Of a DNA stretch of 64,000 bases, positions 41,319 to 49,325 are shown piece after piece. The stretch's first letter is position 1; the number at the start of each line of letters is the position of its first letter. The stretch comes from JBBRDU01 sp038230335 (GTDB taxonomy: Bacteria; Verrucomicrobiota; Verrucomicrobiia; Chthoniobacterales; UBA10450), in assembly GCA_038230335.1 (NCBI GenBank), contig JBBRNL010000001.1:186001-250000 (forward strand), given 5' to 3'. Position numbers and translations under genes: made by a program. The notes below the pieces were generated by a model. The model ran no database searches and was not told where the DNA came from. It saw only the letters and a program-made list of their open reading frames with translations.

Positions 41319-42128
41319 CTATTTGATCGGGACGAAGCCGACTTGTTCGACGATTTTTTGACCGGCATCTCCCACCGTGAAATCGATAAATGCCTTGGCC
41401 GCCCCGCTCGGTTCGCCGTCCGTATAGAAAAAAGTTGGCCGGGCGTAGGGATATTTCCTGGTCAGAACGCTTTCCTTCGAAGGTGTTGCGCCGTCGACCG
41501 GGATCACCTTAATCCCAGTCGCCTTGGTGTAGGCGAGACCAACGTAGCCCACGCCATTGGCGTTCTTCGCGACTTCCGACGCGATCTGTTCGTTACCGGC
41601 CAGTTTCTGCGAGTCTTGCGCGTAATCCCGTTTTTTCATGGCCAGTTCCTTGAACTCCGCGTAAGTGCCGGACGAGGTGTTGCGGGTGTAGGTTGAGATT
41701 TTTCCGGCCGCTCCGCCCACCGCACTCCAATCGGTCACGTCGCCCGTAAAGATTTGCTCAACCTGCTTCTTCGTTAGGCCGGCCAGTGGGCTCGCCGAAT
41801 TAACGATCACGGCAATGCCGTCGTAGGCGACGGTGGTCGGTTTCAGGTTTACGCCCTTGCTTGTGGCTGTGCTGATTTCCTGCGGCTTGGCCGGACGGCT
41901 GGCCATTCCGATGCCCGCGGTTTTGTCGATCAGCGCAGCGAACCCGGTGGTCGATCCTTCCGCAGCAATGTCAAAACTAGTGCCGGGATGTTGCGCTTTG
42001 AATTCTTCGGCCAGCTGCGGAACGAGTTTTGCGCCGAGCGTGTCGGAGCCTTTGATGACAAGGCTATCAGCTCGGCTGATCAGCGTCGCTGCGATCAGAA
42101 CGAGTGTGGTGACAAGAATGTTTTTCAT
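41319..42128 (-). CDS. pstS: Phosphate-binding protein PstS, copy 1
   Basis: 269 residues from the ATG at 42128 (MKNILVTTLVLIAATLISRA is the signal peptide; longer frames run into the upstream gene). Periplasmic binding fold with the phosphate-binding phrase IKGSDTLGAKL near the N-terminus, NTSSGTYAEF and GMASRPAK later. It hands phosphate to PstCA encoded on the other strand. It is a near tandem duplicate of the next gene, 29 nt away, which fits one operon: porin, pstS, pstS. Confidence 0.9.
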   Translation of the reverse strand: MKNILVTTLVLIAATLISRADSLVIKGSDTLGAKLVPQLAEEFKAQHPGTSFDIAAEGSTTGFAALIDKTAGIGMASRPAKPQEISTATSKGVNLKPTTVAYDGIAVIVNSASPLAGLTKKQVEQIFTGDVTDWSAVGGAAGKISTYTRNTSSGTYAEFKELAMKKRDYAQDSQKLAGNEQIASEVAKNANGVGYVGLAYTKATGIKVIPVDGATPSKESVLTRKYPYARPTFFYTDGEPSGAAKAFIDFTVGDAGQKIVEQVGFVPIK

Positions 42129-42157
42129 GATGAGCCTTCTACCTGTGTTTTTGCGCG

Positions 42158-42979
42158 TTATTTGATCGGAACAAAGCCGATCTGGCCGACGATCTTCTGG
42201 CCAGCCGGACTCACGGTGAAGTCGACAAATTGTTTGGCCAGCCCGCCGGGCTCGCCATTTGTATAATAGAAGGTCGGGCGCCAATAAGGATACGAATGAT
42301 CCTGAACCGATTTGACGGAAGGCGTCATTCCTTCAATCGAGACGACTTTTAAGCCGGAGGCTTTCGTATAGGCCATGCCGACGTAACCGATGCCGTTCGC
42401 ATTCTTGCTCACTTCCGCCGCAATTTGCTCGTTCCCTGCCATTTTCTGCGAACTGCCGGCGTAGTCCCGCTTCTTCATGGCCAGCTCTTTGAATTCCGAA
42501 TACGTGCCGGAGGAAGTGTTGCGTGTGTAGATCGAAATCTTTCCACCTGTTCCGCCGACCGCGCTCCAGTCGCTCACTTCGCCGGTGAAGATCTGTTCCA
42601 CCTGCTTCTTGGTCAGCGTCTTGATGGGATTGCCTCCATTGATGATCACGGCAATTCCGTCATACGCGACGATGGTTGGCTTCATGTTTCGGCCCTTCGC
42701 TGTGGCCGCTCCCACTTCGGAAGATTTGGCGCGCCGGCTCGCCATTCCGATGTCGGCCGTTCCATCGATGATGGCAGCAATGCCAGTGGTCGAACCCTCC
42801 GCCGCGATATCGAAGGTCGTTCCGGAATGTTGCGCCTTAAACTGTTCGGCCAGTTGCGGGACAAGTTTGGCCCCGAGTGTGTCCGATCCTTTGATGACGA
42901 GGCGATCCCCTCTGGCTTCCACGACCGCGGACGTCAGTGCCATGAGGAGGAGTAGGTGTTTTAGTTTCATAAGATTCAT
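42158..42979 (-). CDS. pstS: Phosphate-binding protein PstS, copy 2
   Basis: 273 residues with a signal peptide (MNLMKLKHLLLLMALTSAVVEA). Same motifs as copy 1 (IKGSDTLGAKLVPQLAEQFK, GMASRRAK, NTSSGTYSEF); most differences are scattered, so this is an older tandem duplication. It is 18 nt downstream of the porin gene and 29 nt upstream of copy 1, all on the minus strand. The two could differ in affinity or in oxyanion choice, which the sequence does not show. Confidence 0.9.
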   Translation of the reverse strand: MNLMKLKHLLLLMALTSAVVEARGDRLVIKGSDTLGAKLVPQLAEQFKAQHSGTTFDIAAEGSTTGIAAIIDGTADIGMASRRAKSSEVGAATAKGRNMKPTIVAYDGIAVIINGGNPIKTLTKKQVEQIFTGEVSDWSAVGGTGGKISIYTRNTSSGTYSEFKELAMKKRDYAGSSQKMAGNEQIAAEVSKNANGIGYVGMAYTKASGLKVVSIEGMTPSVKSVQDHSYPYWRPTFYYTNGEPGGLAKQFVDFTVSPAGQKIVGQIGFVPIK

Positions 42980-42997
42980 TGTTCGTTAGGGCTCTGT

Positions 42998-44494
42998 CTA
43001 GAACTTCACGTTCAGGTCGGCTTGAAAGATCTGGTAACGGTCGAGCGGGTTAATGCCGATATCGGCCGCGCCGCCCGTACCGAGGTCGGTGTCGCTGCGC
43101 GAGCCGTTGCCATAAGTCAGATTGAAAACGACAGCGTCGCTCAAAGCGTAGCCGGCTTGCACGACCACGCCCTGCATGTTGACGCGACTGTCGAAGATGT
43201 CTGAGTCGACCAGGTTTGGGTCGAGCGCGTATTGCTCGGTGTGTTGCCAGAACACGTTGATCTGCCAGTCGTGCTTGACCTTCAGCTGGCCGATGCCCAG
43301 GCCAATTTGATAGGCATAGCGTTGATCGCCTTTTTCGGGATGTCCGGCCGCGTTGGCCCGCTGCTGGCCTTCGAGATTGACCGCGAAATCTCCAAAAATT
43401 CGCATGGGCAGTTCACCCAGTTTCCAGCCGAACTCCATGGGCGCATCGAAAACGAGGAGACTGTTAATGCCGGTTTGATTAGTCGCCAAAGAGATGGTGT
43501 TCGTTGCGGTGGCTGAGCCGCCTACGAAATGGGTGTTAAACGTGTCTCCGCTGCCTGTGTAGTTGTAGAGCGTCGGCGCAACCTGCAAATAAAAGTTCTT
43601 CGGGAAATTAACTTTTGCTCCAACCTGCCACGCGAGCATGAATGCGTCTGTATTAGGTACCAGTTTTCCACCCGAAACCGCGCGGACTCCCAGGGGATTT
43701 TCCGGATTCGAATCGTCGTAAACGAACTGCGCGAAATTGGCGAACAAATCGAGCTTCACCTTGAATGGCTCGGAGGAACTGGCCGCCGCCACGCTCTTCC
43801 CGTCTTTGCTATAGGAAGCGGCTCCCGCGCTTTCGCCTCCACCAAAGCTGAAATTAAAGGAGTGTTTCCACTGCTCCGCCACACCTTCCGGATTGATGTC
43901 GGCATCCCACACCATCAGCGTCGTCACCAAAGGCTGGGGCATTTTCCCGGCCGTCAGTGTGATGTCGGGAAATCCGCGATATCCGACGTAAGCCTGCCCC
44001 ACCCCGATGCCATCGCTGCCCTTGGCGAAGGGGCCGCCGCCGCCGGCCGAGCTGCTCGACGAGTCGTCGCCGAATGTCACGTTGGTGGATCGCGGATTAG
44101 AGTTGGTCTCCAACCGGATTCCGAAAAACCAGTCATCCGCGAGCGTTCCGCGCAGACCCAGTCGAAGACGATACCGCTCGCGCCGGCGCTCCTGCCAGTC
44201 GTCGTGCAGTGCCGTATTATCTGTCGTTTGGCCGCCTCGATATTCGTAACGAACGCGGACGTCGCCATACAACTCCAGCTCCGTGATGGGCGCAGACAGC
44301 TTCCATTTCCCACCCGAGGTGGTGGCACTTTCCTTGGTCAGTTCAGCGCGGACTTCCTCCGCTTCCTGATCGTTGATAATTTTCTTCCGCACGAGCAGAT
44401 CGAGCAGCGCGCCGGCGTCCTGCGCGCGCGTCGCCAGCGGGCTAAATGCGAAAATGAGTGCGGTCCCTGTCACTAGAAATCTTCTGGCAAACAT
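42998..44494 (-). CDS. Outer-membrane porin-like protein, copy 1
   Basis: 498 residues starting at the ATG at 44494, which has AAGGAG 6 nt upstream (a 21-residue N-terminal extension in frame is not needed). Signal peptide FLVTGTALIFAFSPLATRA, then the short helix ALLDLLVRKKIINDQEAEEV, then amphipathic beta-strands with aromatic ends and a final F (YQIFQADLNVKF), as in outer-membrane barrels of the putative-porin group. It leads the pstS operon, so phosphate or another anion is a likely substrate. Its close paralogue is at 44846. Confidence 0.8.
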   Translation of the reverse strand: MFARRFLVTGTALIFAFSPLATRAQDAGALLDLLVRKKIINDQEAEEVRAELTKESATTSGGKWKLSAPITELELYGDVRVRYEYRGGQTTDNTALHDDWQERRRERYRLRLGLRGTLADDWFFGIRLETNSNPRSTNVTFGDDSSSSSAGGGGPFAKGSDGIGVGQAYVGYRGFPDITLTAGKMPQPLVTTLMVWDADINPEGVAEQWKHSFNFSFGGGESAGAASYSKDGKSVAAASSSEPFKVKLDLFANFAQFVYDDSNPENPLGVRAVSGGKLVPNTDAFMLAWQVGAKVNFPKNFYLQVAPTLYNYTGSGDTFNTHFVGGSATATNTISLATNQTGINSLLVFDAPMEFGWKLGELPMRIFGDFAVNLEGQQRANAAGHPEKGDQRYAYQIGLGIGQLKVKHDWQINVFWQHTEQYALDPNLVDSDIFDSRVNMQGVVVQAGYALSDAVVFNLTYGNGSRSDTDLGTGGAADIGINPLDRYQIFQADLNVKF

Positions 44495-44590
44495 GTGGTC
44501 TCCTTGAGGTTGAGGCTGAAGTCGCGGGTGCTCGCGAGGTGGAGCGCCATGACCCACCGCTTTCCCTCGCGAACAGCGGCACCCTAGGAG

Positions 44591-44629
44591 GCGATTGTTA
44601 CGATTAAATGGCGGCCGCGTAACAATTGC
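44591..44629. promoter_or_regulatory. Inverted repeat upstream of the porin-pstS operon
   Basis: GCGATTGTTACG (44591-44602) and CGTAACAATTGC (44618-44629) are inverted with one mismatch. Read on the minus strand, TTCAC and GTTAC also recur 11 bp apart, vaguely PHO-like. It could be an operator for the porin-pstS unit about 100 nt downstream. Which protein binds is unknown. Confidence 0.45.
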
Positions 44630-44655
44630 GTGAACTCAACGGCGCGAGAATCATT

Positions 44656-44827
44656 GGGTAGGGAAGCCGCGCCGCGGCGCGCTTCACGCACTCAGTTGGA
44701 CACTCTCACACGGTGCGCACAAACGCGTTTGTCATCCCGAGCGAGCCCGACGGACCCCAAAGCGCACTTCTTGTTACGAATGGTACGGTTGTATGCCGCC
44801 GGCCGAACAGGCGAGGCCTCCCTACCA
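44656..44827. repeat. Inverted-repeat element in the 351-nt gap between porins
   Basis: The gap 44495-44845 has no gene. GGTAGGGAAGCC (about 44656) and GGCCTCCCTACC (about 44816) are imperfect inverted ends of a segment that also holds GTCATCCCGAGCGAGCC (44731), similar to one arm of the elements at 41117 and 49144. This looks like a composite or decayed non-coding repeat. Confidence 0.5.
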
Positions 44828-44845
44828 CAAGCGTTGTCGCCCAGC

Positions 44846-46330
44846 CTAAAACTTCAGGTTCAGATCGGCTTGGAATAATTGAAGATTCTTGAGCGGATTC
44901 GCCGCGATATCGCCATTGCCGCCAGTGCCGAGCGCCTTATCCGCTCGTTCCGCATATCCGTAGAGGAAGTTTAGCCACACCGCGTCGCTGAGCATGTATC
45001 CAAAGGTCACGCCGACTCCTTCCATGTTCAGTTTGCTGTCCCAGAATTCGGTATCGACGAGATTCGGGTCCAGTGCGTATTGATCCTGCCGCTGCCAGAA
45101 AACGCTCAGTTGCCAATCGCCTTTCTTTTTCAACTGACCCACCGCGGCGCCGATTTGATAGGCATACCGCTGATCCCCCTTGCCCGCGTGTCCGGCCGCG
45201 GCCGCGGCCGCGCGGGAGTCCCCCTCGAGATTGACTGCGAAATCGGCGAACAATCGCATGGGCAGTTCACCAAGTTTCCAGCCGACTTCCACCGGCAGAT
45301 CGAAAACGAGCAGGCTGTTAACGCCCGTCTGGTTCTGTCCGATCGATGAGCTGTTCGTTAGGCTAGGATCGCCTCCGCGGAAGAAGCTGTTAAAGGTGTC
45401 GCCACTTCCCGTGTAGTTATAAAGAGTCGGCGCCACCTGCCCATACAGAGTGTTGGGAAATGTGAATTTTGCGCCGACCTGCCACGCCAGGAGGAAGGCG
45501 TCCGTATTCGGGATTCGGCGCGGCGAAGGCCCGAGGGGATTTTCCGGGTTCGCATCGTCATAGACGAATTGGCCGAAGTTCGCGAACACGTCGATTTTCA
45601 ACTTTGATCCGCCTGACGTTTTCTTCGTCGCGGGCAGGGGCATTCCGTCTTTAGTGTAGTCGGCTGCGTCCGCCGTCCCCTCTTCGCCGCCCAAGGTCAC
45701 GGTAAATGTGTGCTTCCACTGCTCCGCCAAACCCTCCGGATTCAAGTCCGGGTCCCACACCATGAACGTGGTGATCAGTGGATTTGGCATTTTACCCGCC
45801 GTCAAAGTGATGTCTGGGAAACCTTTGTAGCCGAGATAGGCCTGACCGACGTTGATGCCGTCGCTTCCCTTGGCGAAAGGACCGCCGCCTCCGCCCGAAC
45901 TGCTTGAGGTGTCATCGCCAAAAGTGACATTGGTCGAACGGGGATTCTGGCTGGTTTCCAGGCGGACTCCAAAAAACCAATCATCCGCGAGGGTGCCGCG
46001 CAAGCCGAGGCGCAGACGATAGCGTTCGCGATTTCGTTGCTGCGTGTCGTCTGTCTGGGTTTCGCCATTACGAATTTCGTAACGAACACGCGCATCGCCG
46101 TAGAGTTCGACTTCGGTGATGGGAGTGGAAAGTTTCCACTTGCCGGCCGAAGTGCTGGCCGACTCTTTTACCAATTCGGCCCGGACGTCTTCGGCCTCTT
46201 GGTCGGTGATGATCTTTTTCTTAACCAGCAGATCGAGCAGGGCGCTGGCATCTTGCGCGACGGCGCGATGGACGCTGCTGAAGCCGAGAATGGCCACGAA
46301 TACAGCGCGAAACAATAAAGTGTATCTCAT
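44846..46330 (-). CDS. Outer-membrane porin-like protein, copy 2
   Basis: 494 residues; same plan as copy 1 (ALLDLLVKKKIITDQEAEDV after a signal peptide ending AVA, LRLGLRGTLADDWFFG, barrel strands, final LFQADLNLKF). It carries an Ala-rich loop (DSRAAAAAAGH) that copy 1 lacks in this form, and different loops elsewhere, so the two may pass different solutes. The ATG is in a small hairpin region (46331-46350). Separated from copy 1 by the 351-nt repeat gap, so it likely has its own transcript end. Confidence 0.8.
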   Translation of the reverse strand: MRYTLLFRAVFVAILGFSSVHRAVAQDASALLDLLVKKKIITDQEAEDVRAELVKESASTSAGKWKLSTPITEVELYGDARVRYEIRNGETQTDDTQQRNRERYRLRLGLRGTLADDWFFGVRLETSQNPRSTNVTFGDDTSSSSGGGGGPFAKGSDGINVGQAYLGYKGFPDITLTAGKMPNPLITTFMVWDPDLNPEGLAEQWKHTFTVTLGGEEGTADAADYTKDGMPLPATKKTSGGSKLKIDVFANFGQFVYDDANPENPLGPSPRRIPNTDAFLLAWQVGAKFTFPNTLYGQVAPTLYNYTGSGDTFNSFFRGGDPSLTNSSSIGQNQTGVNSLLVFDLPVEVGWKLGELPMRLFADFAVNLEGDSRAAAAAAGHAGKGDQRYAYQIGAAVGQLKKKGDWQLSVFWQRQDQYALDPNLVDTEFWDSKLNMEGVGVTFGYMLSDAVWLNFLYGYAERADKALGTGGNGDIAANPLKNLQLFQADLNLKF

Positions 46331-46350
46331 ATCAGTGAATTCCTACTGAT
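46331..46350 (-). promoter_or_regulatory. Hairpin enclosing the ribosome site of porin copy 2
   Basis: ATCAGT (46331-46336) and ACTGAT (46345-46350) pair, and the loop holds AGGAATTC on the minus strand, the Shine-Dalgarno of the porin gene starting at 46330. The site would stay exposed in the loop; a small stem so close to the start could tune translation. Confidence 0.35.
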
Positions 46351-46400
46351 TGGGGATACGAAGCCGCGACTTGGCAATACTTTTTCGTTTTTTTCCGCGG

Positions 46401-46423
46401 ACGTTGCTCATGCGAAGCAACGT
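46401..46423. other. 8-bp perfect inverted repeat upstream of porin copy 2
   Basis: ACGTTGCT (46401-46408) and AGCAACGT (46416-46423) flank CATGCGA. It lies 71 nt upstream of the porin start and downstream of secG. The T-run lies on the wrong side for a terminator of secG, so an operator or mRNA structure is more likely. Confidence 0.4.
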
Positions 46424-46486
46424 GGCCATTCCGGGGGATGGGCGAAGCGGGAAACGGCCGGCCGACTGCGTTCCGAAACGGAGCCG

Positions 46487-46930
46487 CTAAGGTTTACGTT
46501 TCGCCGGCGCGCTGGCCGCGGGCGGAGCCGACGGTGCCACCGGAGCGCTCACCGGAGGCAGCACTCCAGCGGCTTCGGCCGCCGGAGCTAACGAGGCGCC
46601 GGGTGCGGCATTCGTAGCTCCGGGAGCCGCCGATGCCTGCGGTACGGCCTGATTCTTCATTAATTCCTGGCGAAGCGCGCTTTTGCCGGAGGCTTGGCGG
46701 GCATAGAGGATCGATAAGATGAAGGTTATCACGAAGAAAATAGCGGCGAGGTAGCCGGTGAATTTGACCAGGACATTGGTCGTTTGCGCGCCGAAGATAT
46801 TCTCCGTCACGCCGCCGCCGAAGGCCGCCCCAAGACCCTCGCTTTTAGGACGTTGCATCAGGATCACAAGGATCATGAGCAGTGCTACAATCATCCAGAT
46901 AGCCAGCAAGGAGGTGATGAGAATCGACAT
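46487..46930 (-). CDS. secG: SecG preprotein translocase subunit with Pro/Ala tail
   Basis: 147 residues from the ATG at 46930; a TTG at 46942 would add four. Two TM segments (ITSLLAIWMIVALLMILVILMQ and LVKFTGYLAAIFFVITFILS) and the family loop QRPKSEGLGAAFGGG between them mark SecG of the SecYEG channel. The last 60 residues are an Ala/Pro-rich tail ending in KRKP, not needed in E. coli SecG (110 aa). Downstream of mazG on the same strand (77 nt). Confidence 0.9.
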   Translation of the reverse strand: MSILITSLLAIWMIVALLMILVILMQRPKSEGLGAAFGGGVTENIFGAQTTNVLVKFTGYLAAIFFVITFILSILYARQASGKSALRQELMKNQAVPQASAAPGATNAAPGASLAPAAEAAGVLPPVSAPVAPSAPPAASAPAKRKP

Positions 46931-47007
46931 GGGGACGGGCAATATGGAGGAAGAGACAACAGAAGCAAACGGGGAACGTCAGGAGGTGGGGAGGGGCTTC
47001 GCTAATT

Positions 47008-47829
47008 CTATTGCGGCAAGGTTTTCACTTTGTTCCAAATTGCGTCCAATTCGGCCAAATCCGCTTCCCCCAATTTCTTGCCGTTCGATTTCAGCTGCTC
47101 CTCCACCAGATTAAATCGCGCGACAAATTTGTCCGTCGCCTTTTGCAGCGTGCCCTCGGCGTCTAGCTTGCACTTGCGCGCGAGATTGACGACGGCAAAC
47201 AGGAGATCCCCGATCTCTTCCTCCAGGGAAGCCTCATCCTGTGCCGCGATGGCTTCTTTCGTTTCGCCCAGTTCCTCGTCGACCTTGGCCATGACCTCGG
47301 GCAGGTGTTCCCAGTCGAAATTCACGCGGGCCGCTTTCTTCTGCGCTTTTTGCGCGCGCATCAGAGCCGGTAATGAGACCGGCAGACTGTCCAGATAATG
47401 GGCGTGGGTATCTTTCTTTTCCTCGCGCTTGATCGCTTCCCATTGTTTCAGGACGGCTCCGGTATCGCGCGCATCGCTGTCTCCAAAAACGTGGGGATGC
47501 CGGCGAATGAGCTTCTCGATAATCTCTTTGACGACATCCGCGATATCGAACGTGCCGGCTTCCCGCGCCATTTCGGCATGCATGACAATATGCAAAAGGA
47601 GGTCGCCCAATTCTTCGCGAAAGTTGGCCGTGTCGTTGGCCCGAGCCGCCTCCACCACTTCGTAGGTTTCCTCGATGAGCTGGGGCAAAATGGAGAGGTG
47701 AGTCTGCTCGAGATCCCACGGGCATCCGCCCGGTGCACGCAATCGGGCCACGATCTCACACAAGCGCGAAAATTCCATGGAACCTGGTGGCGGGTCAGTT
47801 TGCATGGTGACGACGGCCTGATCCATCAA
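47008..47829 (-). CDS. mazG: Nucleoside triphosphate pyrophosphohydrolase MazG
   Basis: 273 residues with two MazG units: LIEETYEVVEAARA with EELGDLLLHIVMHAEMA (about 52-90), and EELGETKEAIAA with EEIGDLLFAVVNLARK (about 185-218). The ExxE/ExxD pairs bind Mg2+. Cuts NTPs to NMP and pyrophosphate, cleaning the nucleotide pool. ATG at 47829, 19 nt after the DUF2270 gene, so likely cotranscribed with it. Confidence 0.93.
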   Translation of the reverse strand: MMDQAVVTMQTDPPPGSMEFSRLCEIVARLRAPGGCPWDLEQTHLSILPQLIEETYEVVEAARANDTANFREELGDLLLHIVMHAEMAREAGTFDIADVVKEIIEKLIRRHPHVFGDSDARDTGAVLKQWEAIKREEKKDTHAHYLDSLPVSLPALMRAQKAQKKAARVNFDWEHLPEVMAKVDEELGETKEAIAAQDEASLEEEIGDLLFAVVNLARKCKLDAEGTLQKATDKFVARFNLVEEQLKSNGKKLGEADLAELDAIWNKVKTLPQ

Positions 47830-47848
47830 CGCTCAACGATCCACCGCT

Positions 47849-48568
47849 TCAAATGCGCCAGAGCGAGCGATGGGTGCGGAATTCGGAGATCTCGCCCGAG
47901 GTCTTTTGACCGACGTAGATCGTAATACCGATCACACTGAGAAGGGTTCCGACAAAGATGGAGGCGACGAGCCAGGCCGGGATATGTCCCACGCTGAGAG
48001 CACGGTAGAAAGACGGAACACTGTCCATGGCCATGGGAGCGTGCAGAAAAATCTTTGTCACCCATGCCACCATGATGAGAACGAAGATGAATACGTAATT
48101 GCGTTTCAAACGGCGCCCGACGGCTTCGAATTTGCTGATTTTGAAGGAAGGCAGGATCAAATCTTCGCACACCAGTTTTTTCCATTCGCCCTGCAACATG
48201 TCGCGGTTTTCCATCACCATGGGGACGAGAAAGTGGGCCTCCAACATGCGCACGCGGGCCCGGAAAGCATCGTAGAAGCGATAGCGGCGCGCTTCGATCC
48301 AAAGCATGACCCAAACAATGGCCAGATTAAAAAAGAAGATGATGTGAGGAACGTCGCGATTGGCGAACGCGATCGTAATGATGGCCGTGCTGCTCGTGAT
48401 GGCCCAGTTGGTCGTGATATCGAGCCGTTGCCGCCAGACCATGATGCGGCCCAGTTCACCCCGGTAAAAATGCGACATGGCATTGACGTATCCTGGGTCG
48501 TAAACGCTGTGCTGCAGCGAGACGGTTGCCTCGTTGCTTGTTCCGGGCGTGATGTTTTCAGTTGCCAC
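47849..48568 (-). CDS. DUF2270 integral membrane protein
   Basis: About 239 residues from the GTG at 48568 (a longer frame to 48664 would overlap the divergent PTS gene). Family phrase YVNAMSHFYRGELGRIMVWRQRLD near the N-terminus and FRARVRMLEAHFLVPMVM later identify DUF2270; about four TM segments (for example HIIFFFNLAIVWVMLWIEA). Function not known. In an operon with mazG and divergent from the PTS EIIA gene. Confidence 0.8.
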   Translation of the reverse strand: MATENITPGTSNEATVSLQHSVYDPGYVNAMSHFYRGELGRIMVWRQRLDITTNWAITSSTAIITIAFANRDVPHIIFFFNLAIVWVMLWIEARRYRFYDAFRARVRMLEAHFLVPMVMENRDMLQGEWKKLVCEDLILPSFKISKFEAVGRRLKRNYVFIFVLIMVAWVTKIFLHAPMAMDSVPSFYRALSVGHIPAWLVASIFVGTLLSVIGITIYVGQKTSGEISEFRTHRSLWRI

Positions 48569-48625
48569 GACTACTTGGTTAACTGGATAACTGGTTTCCC
48601 GTAGGAATCCAACAAATCCTCGCTT

Positions 48626-49096
48626 ATGGCTCTCGCGCTTGCCGACTTGCTCAACGAAAAACACGTCGATCTGGATTTGGGCACGCGCACGCTGGAGACA
48701 GCGTTACGTAAGCTCGTGCGGCTTCTCGAGGCGGATGAACGCCTCAGCGAGCCCGAGAAATTTCTCGAGCTGGTCCTGGCGCGGGAAAGCGTCAATCCAA
48801 CTTTAGTGGAAAAGGATATCGCCTTTCCGCACGCGCGCACCGAACTGGTCGATAAAATTGTGCTCGGAATCGGGCGTAGTCGCTCCGGTGTTTCTTTTGG
48901 ACCGCAAGGCGAGCGTGCCCGGCTTATTTTTTTAATCGGCGTGCCGCAAAGGCTCGTGAACGAGTACCTGGTTTGCGTGGGCGCCCTGGCCCGCCTGCTC
49001 AAGGACGCGGACGTGCGACAAAAGCTGCTCTTTGCGGCCACGCCGCAGGAATTCCTGGATATCCTGCGCGCGCCGGACGAAACGCGCTTCGACTAG
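48626..49096 (+). CDS. PTS EIIA-type protein (fructose/nitrogen class)
   Basis: 156 residues, single EIIA-2 domain. The phospho-acceptor His69 is in IAFPHARTELVD, and RLIFLIGVP (about 98-106) and the acidic LLKDADVRQKLLFA helix are typical. No EIIB/EIIC domain or transporter is nearby, so it is likely a regulator of the PtsN kind rather than a sugar carrier. ATG at 48626. Divergent from the DUF2270 gene. Confidence 0.88.
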   Translation: MALALADLLNEKHVDLDLGTRTLETALRKLVRLLEADERLSEPEKFLELVLARESVNPTLVEKDIAFPHARTELVDKIVLGIGRSRSGVSFGPQGERARLIFLIGVPQRLVNEYLVCVGALARLLKDADVRQKLLFAATPQEFLDILRAPDETRFD

Positions 49097-49143
49097 AAAC
49101 AAAACCCGCGCGTTTTCTCTTAGCGAATGCCTTGCGTTAACCC

Positions 49144-49278
49144 GCGCGTGTCATCCCGAGCCAGCGAGGACGGCGAGAATCTCCCTATTCAGACGGCGTC
49201 ACGCTGAGTGGATCGGGTGACCTATCACCACTTGTGAGATCCATCGGCACGCTACGCCTGCCTCGGGATGACACGCGC
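49144..49278. repeat. Inverted-repeat element, copy 2 (about 135 bp)
   Basis: Perfect 17-bp ends GCGCGTGTCATCCCGAG (49144-49160) and its inverse (49262-49278), then partly matching inner arms. The left arm is nearly the same as in copy 1 (GAGCCAGCGAGGACGGCGA against GAGCCAGCGAAGACGGCGA). It fills the gap between the convergent PTS and rhomboid genes. No coding potential. Confidence 0.75.
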
Positions 49279-49325
49279 AAGGTTGTGCGCGGGGACGCGA
49301 CCTGACGCGCCCCGGTTTGGCTGGC

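Noticed and set aside
46381..46423. Terminator of secG
   Set aside because: The T-run lies on the wrong side of the hairpin for minus-strand transcription.
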